Source: Candidatus Sumerlaeota bacterium (GTDB lineage: Bacteria; Sumerlaeota; Sumerlaeia; UBA8349). From it: a stretch of DNA of 6,791 nt. Made by a program: the position numbers and the translations under genes. The DNA lies in the NCBI GenBank assembly GCA_003501375.1, contig DNPO01000359.1, positions 1-6,791 on the forward strand. The letters are read 5' to 3'. Positions 1 to 4,976 of this stretch are shown in pieces (position 1 is the first letter of the stretch; each line of letters opens with the position of its first letter). The notes under the pieces are model-generated. The model had not been told where the DNA came from, did not search any database, and saw nothing but the letters and a program-made list of their open reading frames with translations.

Positions 1-70
1 CCGCCTCAATGGTGGCACTAATAGTAAAAATAAATGTTCTACCATTTGTCGATGAGTGTGAAAAGTTACA

Positions 71-92
71 GGGAGGGTGGGGGATAGGGGGG
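71..92 (+). other. G-quadruplex-type motif
   Basis: Four G runs (3, 3, 5 and 6 bases) are separated by loops of A, T and ATA. This meets the usual G3+ N1-7 rule for an intramolecular G-quadruplex on the plus strand. It sits about 210 bases before the start of the gene at 302, in otherwise AT-rich DNA. Whether it folds or has a function is unknown. Confidence 0.6.
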
Positions 93-284
93 AGTCTTAA
101 AAAAGGGATGTTAGGACAGGTTTAGTATCAAAATTTCGATTTTCAAAAATTCGGGATTTTCCCTATAGATCGAGGTTATCCATTGGACTGCAAAATTTAA
201 AAAAAGGTGTCTTGCTGATATTTTTGGAATGATACAGATGTGCTCGCCCATTATCACTATGCGCGAGAATGCTCGGTACAGGGC

Positions 285-291
285 AAAGGAG
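285..291 (+). promoter_or_regulatory. Ribosome binding site of the 302 gene
   Basis: AAAGGAG lies ten bases before the ATG at 302. It is a strong Shine-Dalgarno match and fixes that start codon. Confidence 0.65.
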
Positions 292-301
292 AGAATAAAA
301 A

Positions 302-715
302 ATGAAGACAATAAATAAAGCGTTTGTAACTTATGGGGAGGGAGACGACTTGGATGTCGTCGCGAAGATTTTTGGCAAACCTAAAAGACGTGTGCAGAAC
401 ATCCGGGAGGGGCGGCATACATTGACCATCATTGCCACGGACCGCGAGAAGTCTTGTTGTGGCAAGCCAGGTATTTTCTGGGTGTATCTGGAGGATGAAA
501 ATGGCGATAAGATGTGGCACAAGTTTGTGCTGCACAAAGATGGGGTGCGTGCTCTGGTAATGTTCTGCAAAATCCTTGGAGTTCAGTTGAACGAGGGAGA
601 AATCCCTCCATCATGGAAATTGACAGGCAAGACGTTCAGCGCAGAGGTGGTCGCGACCGAGTATGGCGACAACCATCTGGTCAACTGGCGTCCAGCGAAC
701 GAGAATCGGGAGTAG
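302..715 (+). CDS. Hypothetical protein, possibly phage/element-derived
   Basis: I do not recognise this 137-residue protein with confidence. The start is well supported by AAAGGAG ten bases upstream. It has no signal peptide or membrane segment, and is basic in the first third (KPKRR around residues 26-30). A Cys pair lies at residues 52-53. The second half reads like a compact soluble domain, with HKDGVRALVMFCKILGV at about 78-94 followed by LTGKTFSAEVV at about 107-117. That order (a helix with Cys, then 'GK-x-x-x-x-V-V') vaguely recalls DUF669-type phage proteins found near recombination genes, but this is a weak impression only. Its place next to the 3' side of a tRNA gene fits an integrated element. 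A 47-codon frame starts four bases after its stop. Reality of the gene is likely; function is unknown. Confidence 0.72.
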   Translation: MKTINKAFVTYGEGDDLDVVAKIFGKPKRRVQNIREGRHTLTIIATDREKSCCGKPGIFWVYLEDENGDKMWHKFVLHKDGVRALVMFCKILGVQLNEGEIPPSWKLTGKTFSAEVVATEYGDNHLVNWRPANENRE

Positions 716-718
716 GTG

Positions 719-862
719 ATGCACCTTATACAGGCTGACAGGGAGACGACCTCCCACAATCCCCAACAAGGTAGGGAATTTGATCGTTGGGGCAATATCG
801 AAGCAATTCCGTACAAAACCCAGTTTTGGTGCTTCTTGCTTCCTATGGCTCTTCTGGTATGA
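719..862 (+). CDS. Small hypothetical protein, 47 aa, possibly coupled to the gene before it
   Basis: A 47-codon frame runs from ATG 719 to TGA 860-862. The preceding gene stops at 713-715, and GGGAG at 708-712 gives a well-placed Shine-Dalgarno six bases before this ATG, so translation may be coupled. The predicted protein is polar for about 34 residues (HNPQQGREFDRWGN in the middle) and ends in a hydrophobic stretch, FWCFLLPMALLV, that could touch a membrane. I know no family for it. The case rests on spacing and ribosome site only. A frame of this length can occur by chance, so it may equally be untranslated sequence. Confidence 0.4.
   Translation: MHLIQADRETTSHNPQQGREFDRWGNIEAIPYKTQFWCFLLPMALLV
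761..792. repeat. Inverted repeat, 7-bp arms
   Basis: CCCCAAC at 761-767 pairs with GTTGGGG at 786-792 across an 18-base loop. A smaller hairpin (GGGAG 741-745 with CTCCC 751-755) lies just before it. No T run follows, so neither is a normal intrinsic terminator. Both fall inside the 47-codon frame. Confidence 0.35.
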
Positions 863-939
863 GATTCCCTACTATCAGAACCTTGGGGGGCTTCGCTTCA
901 CGTGTGGGCAAGTTGGGTAAATTTGGCTGAAAAATAAAA

Positions 940-972
940 AAGCCCCTGAAAAATCAGGGGCTTTCTTTGTTT
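940..972. terminator. Bidirectional intrinsic terminator between tRNA-Asp and the left genes
   Basis: AAGCCCCTGA (940-949) pairs perfectly with TCAGGGGCTT (954-963) across an AAAA loop. Read on the minus strand, the stem is followed by TTTTTTATTTTTC, a strong U-tract. This makes it the likely end of the tRNA-Asp transcript. On the plus strand it is followed by TCTTTGTTTTT, so it can also end rightward transcripts from the genes at 302-862. Confidence 0.8.
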
Positions 973-973
973 T

Positions 974-991
974 TGGTATCACTGGTATCAC
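974..991. repeat. Tandem 9-bp direct repeat beside tRNA-Asp
   Basis: TGGTATCAC occurs twice in exact tandem (974-982 and 983-991), 37 bases from the CCA end of tRNA-Asp. A partial copy, CTGGTAT, is at 854-860. Short direct repeats next to a tRNA 3' end are what arm-type binding sites of tyrosine recombinases look like, but that role is inferred. Confidence 0.5.
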
Positions 992-1028
992 GAAACTCGT
1001 TCAAACCATTGATTTTGTTAGATTTAAA

Positions 1029-1106
<78 letters not shown>

Positions 1107-1127
1107 GTAACAGCGGGTTATCTTTGT

Positions 1128-1157
1128 ATTATATTGCGCGAAGAGAATCAAGAAGAA
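1128..1157 (-). promoter_or_regulatory. Candidate tRNA-Asp promoter
   Basis: On the minus strand a perfect TATAAT box lies at 1133-1128, so transcription would start near 1121, about 15 bases before the mature tRNA. The region at the -35 spacing (TTCTTC/TCTTCT at about 1157-1151) is a poor match to TTGACA. The call therefore rests on the -10 box and its position. Confidence 0.5.
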
Positions 1158-1190
1158 ATTTGCAACAGGTGCAGATTTTTTTCTTCGCAA

Positions 1191-1214
1191 CAAAAAAATA
1201 CGCGGAAAACCGCG
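1191..1214 (-). terminator. Intrinsic terminator of the fmdB-yebC unit
   Basis: On the minus strand, CGCGG (1214-1210) pairs with CCGCG (1205-1201) across a TTTT loop and is followed by TATTTTTTTG. It begins only a few bases after the yebC stop codon. The stem is short (5 bp) but all G-C, and the U-tract is strong. Confidence 0.75.
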
Positions 1215-1217
1215 GTT

Positions 1218-1964
1218 TTACATAATTTTTTCCATAATCTCGTCATCAACTTCCTGGTTGGCTGCAACGTCGTTCACGTCGTCGCATTCTTCCATCGCGT
1301 TGATTAACTTGAAAAGGCTGGTGGCTCGTTGCTCGTCAAGTTTGACGGTGTTTTCTGCGATCATCTCGAATTTGGCGGATTCAATCTTCAAGCCCTTCTT
1401 TTCGAGCGTTTCGCGGATGGTCAGCATTTCCTGCCAGTCGGTCGTTACGATAAAGACTTCGCCTTCGTTGTCCACATCTTCCGCGCCGGCGTCCAGCGCC
1501 ATTTCCATCACGGCGTCTTCTTCCAAGCCTTCGGCGGGGATGACGATTTCGCCTTTTTTCTTAAACATCCAGCCAACGCAGCCGACTTCGCCCATGTTGC
1601 CACCGTATTTCGAGAAGATGTGGCGGACTTCGGCGGCGGTACGGTTCTTGTTATCCGTGGATGCCTGGACGATGATGGCGACGCCACCGGGGCCGTAGCC
1701 CTCGTAGGTTACGTCTTCGTAGCTAACGCCTTCGAGTTCACCGGCACCTTTTTTGACGGCGCGATCGATGTTGTCCTTGGGCATGTTGCCGTCTTTGGCC
1801 TGCTGCACGGCCAAGCGCAGACGGGGATTGCTGTCCACGTCGCTACCGCCCATTTTAGCGGCGATGGTGATTTCGCGGATGATGCGGGTGAAGAGCTGAC
1901 CACGTTTAGCGTCGAGCGCGCCCTTCTTGTGTTTGATGGTGGCCCATTTACTGTGTCCGGACAT
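1218..1964 (-). CDS. yebC: YebC/PmpR (TACO1) family protein
   Basis: This 248-residue protein matches the YebC family along its whole length (E. coli YebC is about 246 aa). It starts with the signature MSGHSKWATIKHKK. It then shows NMPKDNIDRAVKKG (about 84-97), YEDVTYEGYGPGGVA (about 104-118), NRTAAEVRHIFSKYGGNMGE (about 127-146) and an acidic C terminus. YebC proteins were long annotated as DNA-binding regulators. More recent work on YebC/TACO1 ties them to the ribosome, easing stalls at proline-rich stretches. The start at 1964 is preferred because AGGAG (1975-1971) lies just upstream and the family begins at this Met; an in-frame ATG at 1994 would add ten non-conserved residues. It is the second gene of a unit with the FmdB-like gene 65 bases upstream. 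The common yebC-ruvC neighbourhood is not seen here. Confidence 0.95.
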   Translation of the reverse strand: MSGHSKWATIKHKKGALDAKRGQLFTRIIREITIAAKMGGSDVDSNPRLRLAVQQAKDGNMPKDNIDRAVKKGAGELEGVSYEDVTYEGYGPGGVAIIVQASTDNKNRTAAEVRHIFSKYGGNMGEVGCVGWMFKKKGEIVIPAEGLEEDAVMEMALDAGAEDVDNEGEVFIVTTDWQEMLTIRETLEKKGLKIESAKFEMIAENTVKLDEQRATSLFKLINAMEECDDVNDVAANQEVDDEIMEKIM

Positions 1965-2029
1965 GGGTATCTCCTGTTCGTGATATGCCGGCACAGAGCC
2001 GGTCGGGGATTATGTTAACGGTACTTTCT

Positions 2030-2305
2030 TTAGTCTCCGGCCTTGGGGCAATTCCCGCCATGCGGGCAGGAAGGGCAGGCGGCGGGCGCTTCCTTGGGTG
2101 CGGTGGTGGAAGCGGCCGATTTTTTGTAATCGGTCTCGTAAAAACCACTGCCTTTGAAGATCAAACCTGAACCTGCGGAAATGAGGCGTTCCACTTTTCC
2201 GTGGCATTCGCCGATGATGCAGTAGGTCAGTGGGTCTTCCGTCATGCTCTGGAAGTGCTCAAAAACCTTGCCGCATTTTTTGCATTGGTACTCATATGTA
2301 GGCAT
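2030..2305 (-). CDS. FmdB-family zinc-ribbon protein
   Basis: The protein has 91 residues and opens with MPTYEYQCKKCGKVFEHFQSM, the hallmark of the FmdB/CxxC_CxxC_SSSS family. The first knuckle is C8-x2-C11. The second is C29-x4-C34, longer than the usual CxxC of the family. The conserved stretch LIFKGSGFYETDY follows at about 48-60. The tail is Ala/Ser/Pro-rich and adds C77, C80, H82 and C86, a possible second metal site. The family is named after a putative formamidase regulator, but its molecular role is not established; zinc binding is inferred from the cysteines. Start at 2305 is supported by a purine-rich AGGAGG about 11 bases upstream and by the family N terminus. It is probably transcribed together with yebC. 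Confidence 0.9.
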   Translation of the reverse strand: MPTYEYQCKKCGKVFEHFQSMTEDPLTYCIIGECHGKVERLISAGSGLIFKGSGFYETDYKKSAASTTAPKEAPAACPSCPHGGNCPKAGD

Positions 2306-2586
2306 ATTTACTTCTTCCTCCTCGCATCCAAACTTCTTATGCTGGACGCGCTAAACCGTTTAAAAATAGGGGTTTCAGAGCGTCCCCGCCGATAAAAAAC
2401 AGGGGGAAAGGGGCGACAAAAACCCCTTGGCTCAGGCCACTGCCTCAGCCACTCTTATCTTTCAGACTAAAGAACTTGAAGCGAAGTTGCAAGGAAAATA
2501 GTTCTTGACTTTGCTTTTCCCACACTGATAATCTGCACCGGGTTGTTTTAGGCGCGCTGAGGCCGATTCTGAAAGGAGTTTATAGC
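2306..2586. other. Divergent intergenic region with paired hairpins
   Basis: This 281-bp gap separates the leftward fmdB-yebC unit from the rightward lipoprotein gene. It contains AAGGGG/CCCCTT (2408-2413 with 2423-2428) and, immediately after, an imperfect hairpin with arms 2429-2437 and 2442-2450 (eight pairs around a C-C mismatch, CACT loop). A GGGG/CCCC pair sits at 2369-2372 with 2384-2387. A weak minus-strand promoter candidate for fmdB (TTTAAA, 17 bp, CATAAG) lies near 2335-2364. A transcript starting further right would carry the hairpins as a leader. I see no coding gene here. Confidence 0.5.
2505..2532 (+). promoter_or_regulatory. Sigma-70-type promoter of the lipoprotein gene
   Basis: TTGACT (2505-2510) and GATAAT (2527-2532) are separated by 16 bp; each box matches consensus at five of six positions. 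The start would be near 2539, giving a leader of about 48 nt. A 6-bp inverted repeat (AAGAAC 2470-2475, GTTCTT 2501-2506) touches the -35 box. Confidence 0.7.
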
Positions 2587-3354
2587 ATGACTGTTTCCAT
2601 GCTTACGCGTAGAAGTACAATGTTCTTGCTGGTGCTGGCGATGGCCGGACTTTTTTCCACGGGTTGTTGCAAATACGCTCATAACCGCGTGTTTGACGCC
2701 ATGGATATCCTCGAGATTGGCGGTGGTGTTACCGCTGAGAATCCGGTGAGCGGTATGATTCCTCCGGCGATGGGTGTTCACGCGCAAGTCACCGAGTTCC
2801 TGAACATCGGCGCAGTGCACTTTACAGGTTATTCCGCAGAGATGGACGGTCGCGGACTTTTTGCGGGCTTTGAAAGCCGTACGCGTATCGGTTGCCTGCC
2901 CCTGCAGGTAGTGCGCATTGACCAGGACTATGAGTTCGGTTGGGAAAACTACTTCAAAAAAGTGGACACGAAGTGGGATATTCGCATGCACGACACGTCC
3001 ATGCGCTTCAAGAACACGGCTGCTAAAGAGTTGAACTACCGTTCGGTCAACGATTGGTTGCGTCACGGTTCTCCGCTCTTCTACCGCGGCTGGCAGTACT
3101 GGGGAAACACGGGTGTCGAACTTGCTTTTTGCGAACCCTTCCTGACCCACTGGGGCTTTGACTTCCGCCTCTTGGTTGACCCGTCTGAAATGAGCGACTT
3201 CCTCCTTGGCTGGGTTTTCATTGACTTCAAACATGATGACATGAACCAGGCTGAGATCGACGAGCATTGCACTTATGGCAAGCCGCCGAAGAAGGAAAAA
3301 GATTCCGTCGTAGTGGCACCTGCATCGACCACGGTGACAGAAGAGCAGAAGTAA
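2587..3354 (+). CDS. Predicted lipoprotein, unknown function
   Basis: The 255-residue protein has a lipoprotein signal: basic start (T-R-R at 7-9), hydrophobic core at about 11-24 and a lipobox-like FSTGC with the acylated Cys at 27, followed by another Cys at 28. The mature part includes FDAMDILEIGGGV (about 36-48), then VTEFLNIGAVHFTGY (about 68-82), and is rich in Trp, Tyr and Phe. It ends in a Lys/Glu- and Ser/Thr-rich tail. The 'DxxDIL-x-GxGV ... LNIG' layout recalls uncharacterised lipoproteins seen in PVC bacteria, but I cannot name a family. AAGGAG (2573-2578) eight bases before the ATG and the promoter at 2505-2532 support the start. No terminator follows, so readthrough into bioY 40 bases downstream is likely. 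The tail of the gene also carries the bioY promoter. Confidence 0.85.
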   Translation: MTVSMLTRRSTMFLLVLAMAGLFSTGCCKYAHNRVFDAMDILEIGGGVTAENPVSGMIPPAMGVHAQVTEFLNIGAVHFTGYSAEMDGRGLFAGFESRTRIGCLPLQVVRIDQDYEFGWENYFKKVDTKWDIRMHDTSMRFKNTAAKELNYRSVNDWLRHGSPLFYRGWQYWGNTGVELAFCEPFLTHWGFDFRLLVDPSEMSDFLLGWVFIDFKHDDMNQAEIDEHCTYGKPPKKEKDSVVVAPASTTVTEEQK

Positions 3355-3362
3355 CTTATAAT
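3334..3362 (+). promoter_or_regulatory. Promoter of bioY, overlapping the end of the lipoprotein gene
   Basis: GTGACA (3334-3339), a 17-bp spacer and a perfect TATAAT (3357-3362) form a near-consensus promoter; the -35 box and spacer lie in the last codons of the preceding gene. The start would be near 3369, about 26 nt before the bioY ATG. TTAT-N7-ATAA (3356-3370) overlaps the -10 box and could be an operator, but this is weak. Confidence 0.7.
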
Positions 3363-3394
3363 TACAATAACTTTGGAAATGGTGGTATAGAAGC

Positions 3395-3961
3395 ATGGCG
3401 TCTTTAGTTCTTGCCGATGCGCTGGTTCCGGCGCGGAGCAATACCCTTTTGAAAAATGCGGGTCTTGTCATTGCTGGTTCCTTTCTGCTGGCTTTGAGCG
3501 CTCGCGTTCAATTCCACGTTGGATTGATTCCGATGACGGGACAGACGTTCATGGTTTGCCTGTTGGCTGCGGTGCTTGGCACCAAGCGCGGTCTTGCTTG
3601 CATGCTGGCTTATCTGACCGAAGGCGCGATGGGCTTGCCCGTGTTTTGTAACGCTGGTGCTGGACTTGCCTACATGGCTGGGCCAACCTCAGGGTATTTG
3701 CTGGGCTTTATCGCAGCGACTTGGTTGATTGGTACGTTGGCCGAGCGTGGTTTTGATCGGAATGTGGGCACCACGTTCCTCATGATGCTAGCGGGTGAAG
3801 CGTTGATTTTGGGTCCAGGGATGGTTTCGCTGAGCGCATTTCTTGGCATGCATGCCTCCAATGTCATTACTATCGGGCTGCTTCCCGGTGCGATACTGAA
3901 GGCTCTTCTTGCGACGGCGCTGTTGCCGTCGGCGTGGAAACTTTGCCGTCGCAGCAACTAG
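3395..3961 (+). CDS. bioY: BioY, biotin ECF transporter S component
   Basis: BioY is the membrane subunit that captures biotin for an energy-coupling-factor transporter. The 188-residue protein is hydrophobic, with about six helices between residues 20 and 182, and is of normal family length. Conserved BioY blocks are present: PMTGQTF (46-52), YLTEGAMGLPVF (73-84), GAGLAYMAGPTSGYLLGF (88-105) and PGAILKALLA (164-173). The last block normally reads PGDxxKA. Here the Asp is Ala166, while Lys169 is kept; in known BioY structures these residues help hold the biotin carboxylate. No genes for the ATPase or T subunit are nearby, so it either works alone or shares a module encoded elsewhere. The ribosome site is weak (no clear AGGAG). 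A strong terminator follows, then birA. Biotin uptake is well supported. Confidence 0.93.
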   Translation: MASLVLADALVPARSNTLLKNAGLVIAGSFLLALSARVQFHVGLIPMTGQTFMVCLLAAVLGTKRGLACMLAYLTEGAMGLPVFCNAGAGLAYMAGPTSGYLLGFIAATWLIGTLAERGFDRNVGTTFLMMLAGEALILGPGMVSLSAFLGMHASNVITIGLLPGAILKALLATALLPSAWKLCRRSN

Positions 3962-3989
3962 GCAGCCGCTTCTGTTTGTTGAATTGACG

Positions 3990-4030
3990 CCTCCGTTTTC
4001 TCCACTGTGAGAAAGCGGAGGTTTTTGTTT
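3990..4030 (+). terminator. Strong intrinsic terminator between bioY and birA
   Basis: CCTCCGTTTTCTC (3990-4002) pairs with GAGAAAGCGGAGG (4009-4021), a 13-bp stem with one T-G pair and the loop CACTGT, followed by TTTTTGTTT. It ends the lipoprotein-bioY transcript. It finishes two bases before the birA ribosome site, leaving almost no room for a separate birA promoter after it. Confidence 0.9.
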
Positions 4031-4031
4031 C

Positions 4032-4035
4032 GGAG
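4032..4035 (+). promoter_or_regulatory. Ribosome binding site fixing the GTG start of birA
   Basis: GGAG lies eight bases before GTG 4044. The next codon is TTG (4047), another possible start, but it is less well placed. Confidence 0.55.
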
Positions 4036-4043
4036 ACCTCCCT

Positions 4044-4859
4044 GTGTTGGAAGAAATCACTGAAGACACCCTCCCCCCCCTTTTGCAAACCCAGTTTTTG
4101 GGGCGTCGTTTGTATGCCTTTGGCCAATGCGAATCGACCCTCTTGTGCGCCCGCCAGTTGCTCAAGGGCGCTTCCCCAGCAGCGTTGCACGGCGCTTTGA
4201 TTGTGGCGGACTACCAAACGGGCGGGCGTGGGCGCAACGGGCACACGTGGACATCTGCCAAAGGGTTGTCGTTACTTTTTACGCTGATTTTGGATGCAAC
4301 CCACGATGCGTTTGCGTCACCGATGTCCGTAACCTTTACCGCGGCGGTTGCGGTAGTGGAGGCGTTGCGGCGTCAGGGTATTCCGCATTGCAACATCAAA
4401 TGGCCAAATGATGTGCTATCTCCGGATGGGCGCAAACTCTGCGGCATCTTAACAGAGTCACCTTCGCCCCACGTTTTGATTTCCGGAATTGGCATCAATG
4501 TGAATCAGTGTGCCGAAGATTTTCCTGAAGAATTGCGCAACACGGTTTGTTCGGCGCGGATGTTGGCTGGGCAGCCGCTCTCGCGCCTTGCCTTGTTGGC
4601 GGATGTGCTGAAGGAACTGGAAAGCAATTTGGAACTGCCGCATCAGGCTATCATTGCTAAATGGCAGCGTCTCTGCAATACACTTGGGCGCAACGTGCGC
4701 GTGCGGGTAGCGGGGCACGATACGTTTGGTCAGGCGGTGGGGTTGGATGAGGATGGCAGTTTGATTTTGCGTCGTATGGACGGCTCATTGGAAAATGTGC
4801 GCTCGGGCGAGGTGGAGGAATTGCGTCCTTGCAGTATCCCTCCCGTTTTTAGCAGTTAA
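4044..4859 (+). CDS. birA: Biotin-protein ligase, monofunctional (no HTH)
   Basis: The enzyme joins biotin to carrier lysines (such as that of acetyl-CoA carboxylase) through biotinyl-AMP. The 271-residue protein has the class-I ligase layout. It shows S31-T32 (the substrate ST motif), Q58-TGGRGRNGHTW69 (the GRGRxG adenylate loop), KWPNDV (119-124), catalytic-type K131 in KLCGIL, and GIGINVN (148-154). A C-terminal SH3-like domain lies at about 214-262 (GRNVRV to GEVEEL). The N-terminal winged helix of E. coli BirA is absent: the ST motif is at residue 31 rather than about 89. This copy is thus unlikely to act as the biotin repressor. The start is GTG with GGAG upstream. A run of eight C (4073-4080) lies in codons 10-13. 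Its position after bioY links biotin uptake with biotin use. Confidence 0.93.
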   Translation: MLEEITEDTLPPLLQTQFLGRRLYAFGQCESTLLCARQLLKGASPAALHGALIVADYQTGGRGRNGHTWTSAKGLSLLFTLILDATHDAFASPMSVTFTAAVAVVEALRRQGIPHCNIKWPNDVLSPDGRKLCGILTESPSPHVLISGIGINVNQCAEDFPEELRNTVCSARMLAGQPLSRLALLADVLKELESNLELPHQAIIAKWQRLCNTLGRNVRVRVAGHDTFGQAVGLDEDGSLILRRMDGSLENVRSGEVEELRPCSIPPVFSS

Positions 4860-4908
4860 TAGGGGCTGATCGCTCCCCTGAATTCAACTTAAAATTGCGC
4901 TAATCGCC

Positions 4909-4938
4909 TTGACATCACTCTGCAAACTTTGGTAGAGT
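4909..4938 (+). promoter_or_regulatory. Promoter of the hybrid kinase gene
   Basis: A perfect TTGACA (4909-4914), an 18-bp spacer and TAGAGT (4933-4938, four of six) give a start near 4945 and a leader of about 32 nt. The small hairpin AGGGG/CCCCT at 4861-4879 just after birA lacks a T run, so some readthrough from birA is possible. Confidence 0.65.
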
Positions 4939-4976
4939 CCCGTCAGGTCAACCAGACAGTTTAAAGTGGGATTCCC

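Larger units (their letters stand above)
1..301. other. AT-rich non-coding stretch left of the first gene
   Basis: I see no convincing gene here. All three plus frames close by base 125, and the short reading frames look like chance. The stretch is rich in A and T runs, apart from one dense G-rich block at 71-92, and its base composition differs from the yebC-to-kinase part of the window. It probably holds the promoter of the gene at 302, but I could not find a well-spaced -35/-10 pair. Confidence 0.5.

Noticed and set aside
3..125. Frame open at the left window edge, 40 codons to TAG 123-125
   Set aside because: It might be the end of a gene starting outside, but it translates through the G-rich block into low-complexity Gly-rich sequence, and there is no family signal.
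130..155. Two similar AAAAT-x5-ATTTT-like imperfect palindromes as operators
   Set aside because: In such AT-rich sequence, 5-bp arms of A and T are expected by chance, and no promoter could be placed beside them.
111..311. 66-aa minus-strand frame left of the first gene
   Set aside because: AT-rich sequence easily gives such hydrophobic frames; there is no good ribosome site and it covers the ribosome site of the 302 gene.
1329..2018. 229-aa frame opposite yebC
   Set aside because: It lies wholly antisense to the clearly conserved yebC gene; its Phe/Val/Ala/Gly-rich composition is a by-product of yebC codon use.
3356..3370. BirA or BioR operator at the bioY promoter
   Set aside because: The TTAT-N7-ATAA pattern does not match either known operator, and the ligase here has no DNA-binding domain. 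Kept only as a possible unknown site.
2548..3471. 307-aa minus-strand frame over the lipoprotein and bioY starts
   Set aside because: The plus strand has a promoter, ribosome site, signal peptide and a neighbour in the same direction. The antisense frame has no recognisable domain and would span two genes.
3788..4244. Two overlapping minus-strand frames of about 125 aa around the bioY-birA junction
   Set aside because: They cross the terminator and two conserved plus-strand genes, overlap each other in different frames, and have no conserved motifs.
4861..4879. AGGGG/CCCCT hairpin after birA as a terminator
   Set aside because: The stem is only five pairs and is followed by GAATTCAACTT rather than a T run.
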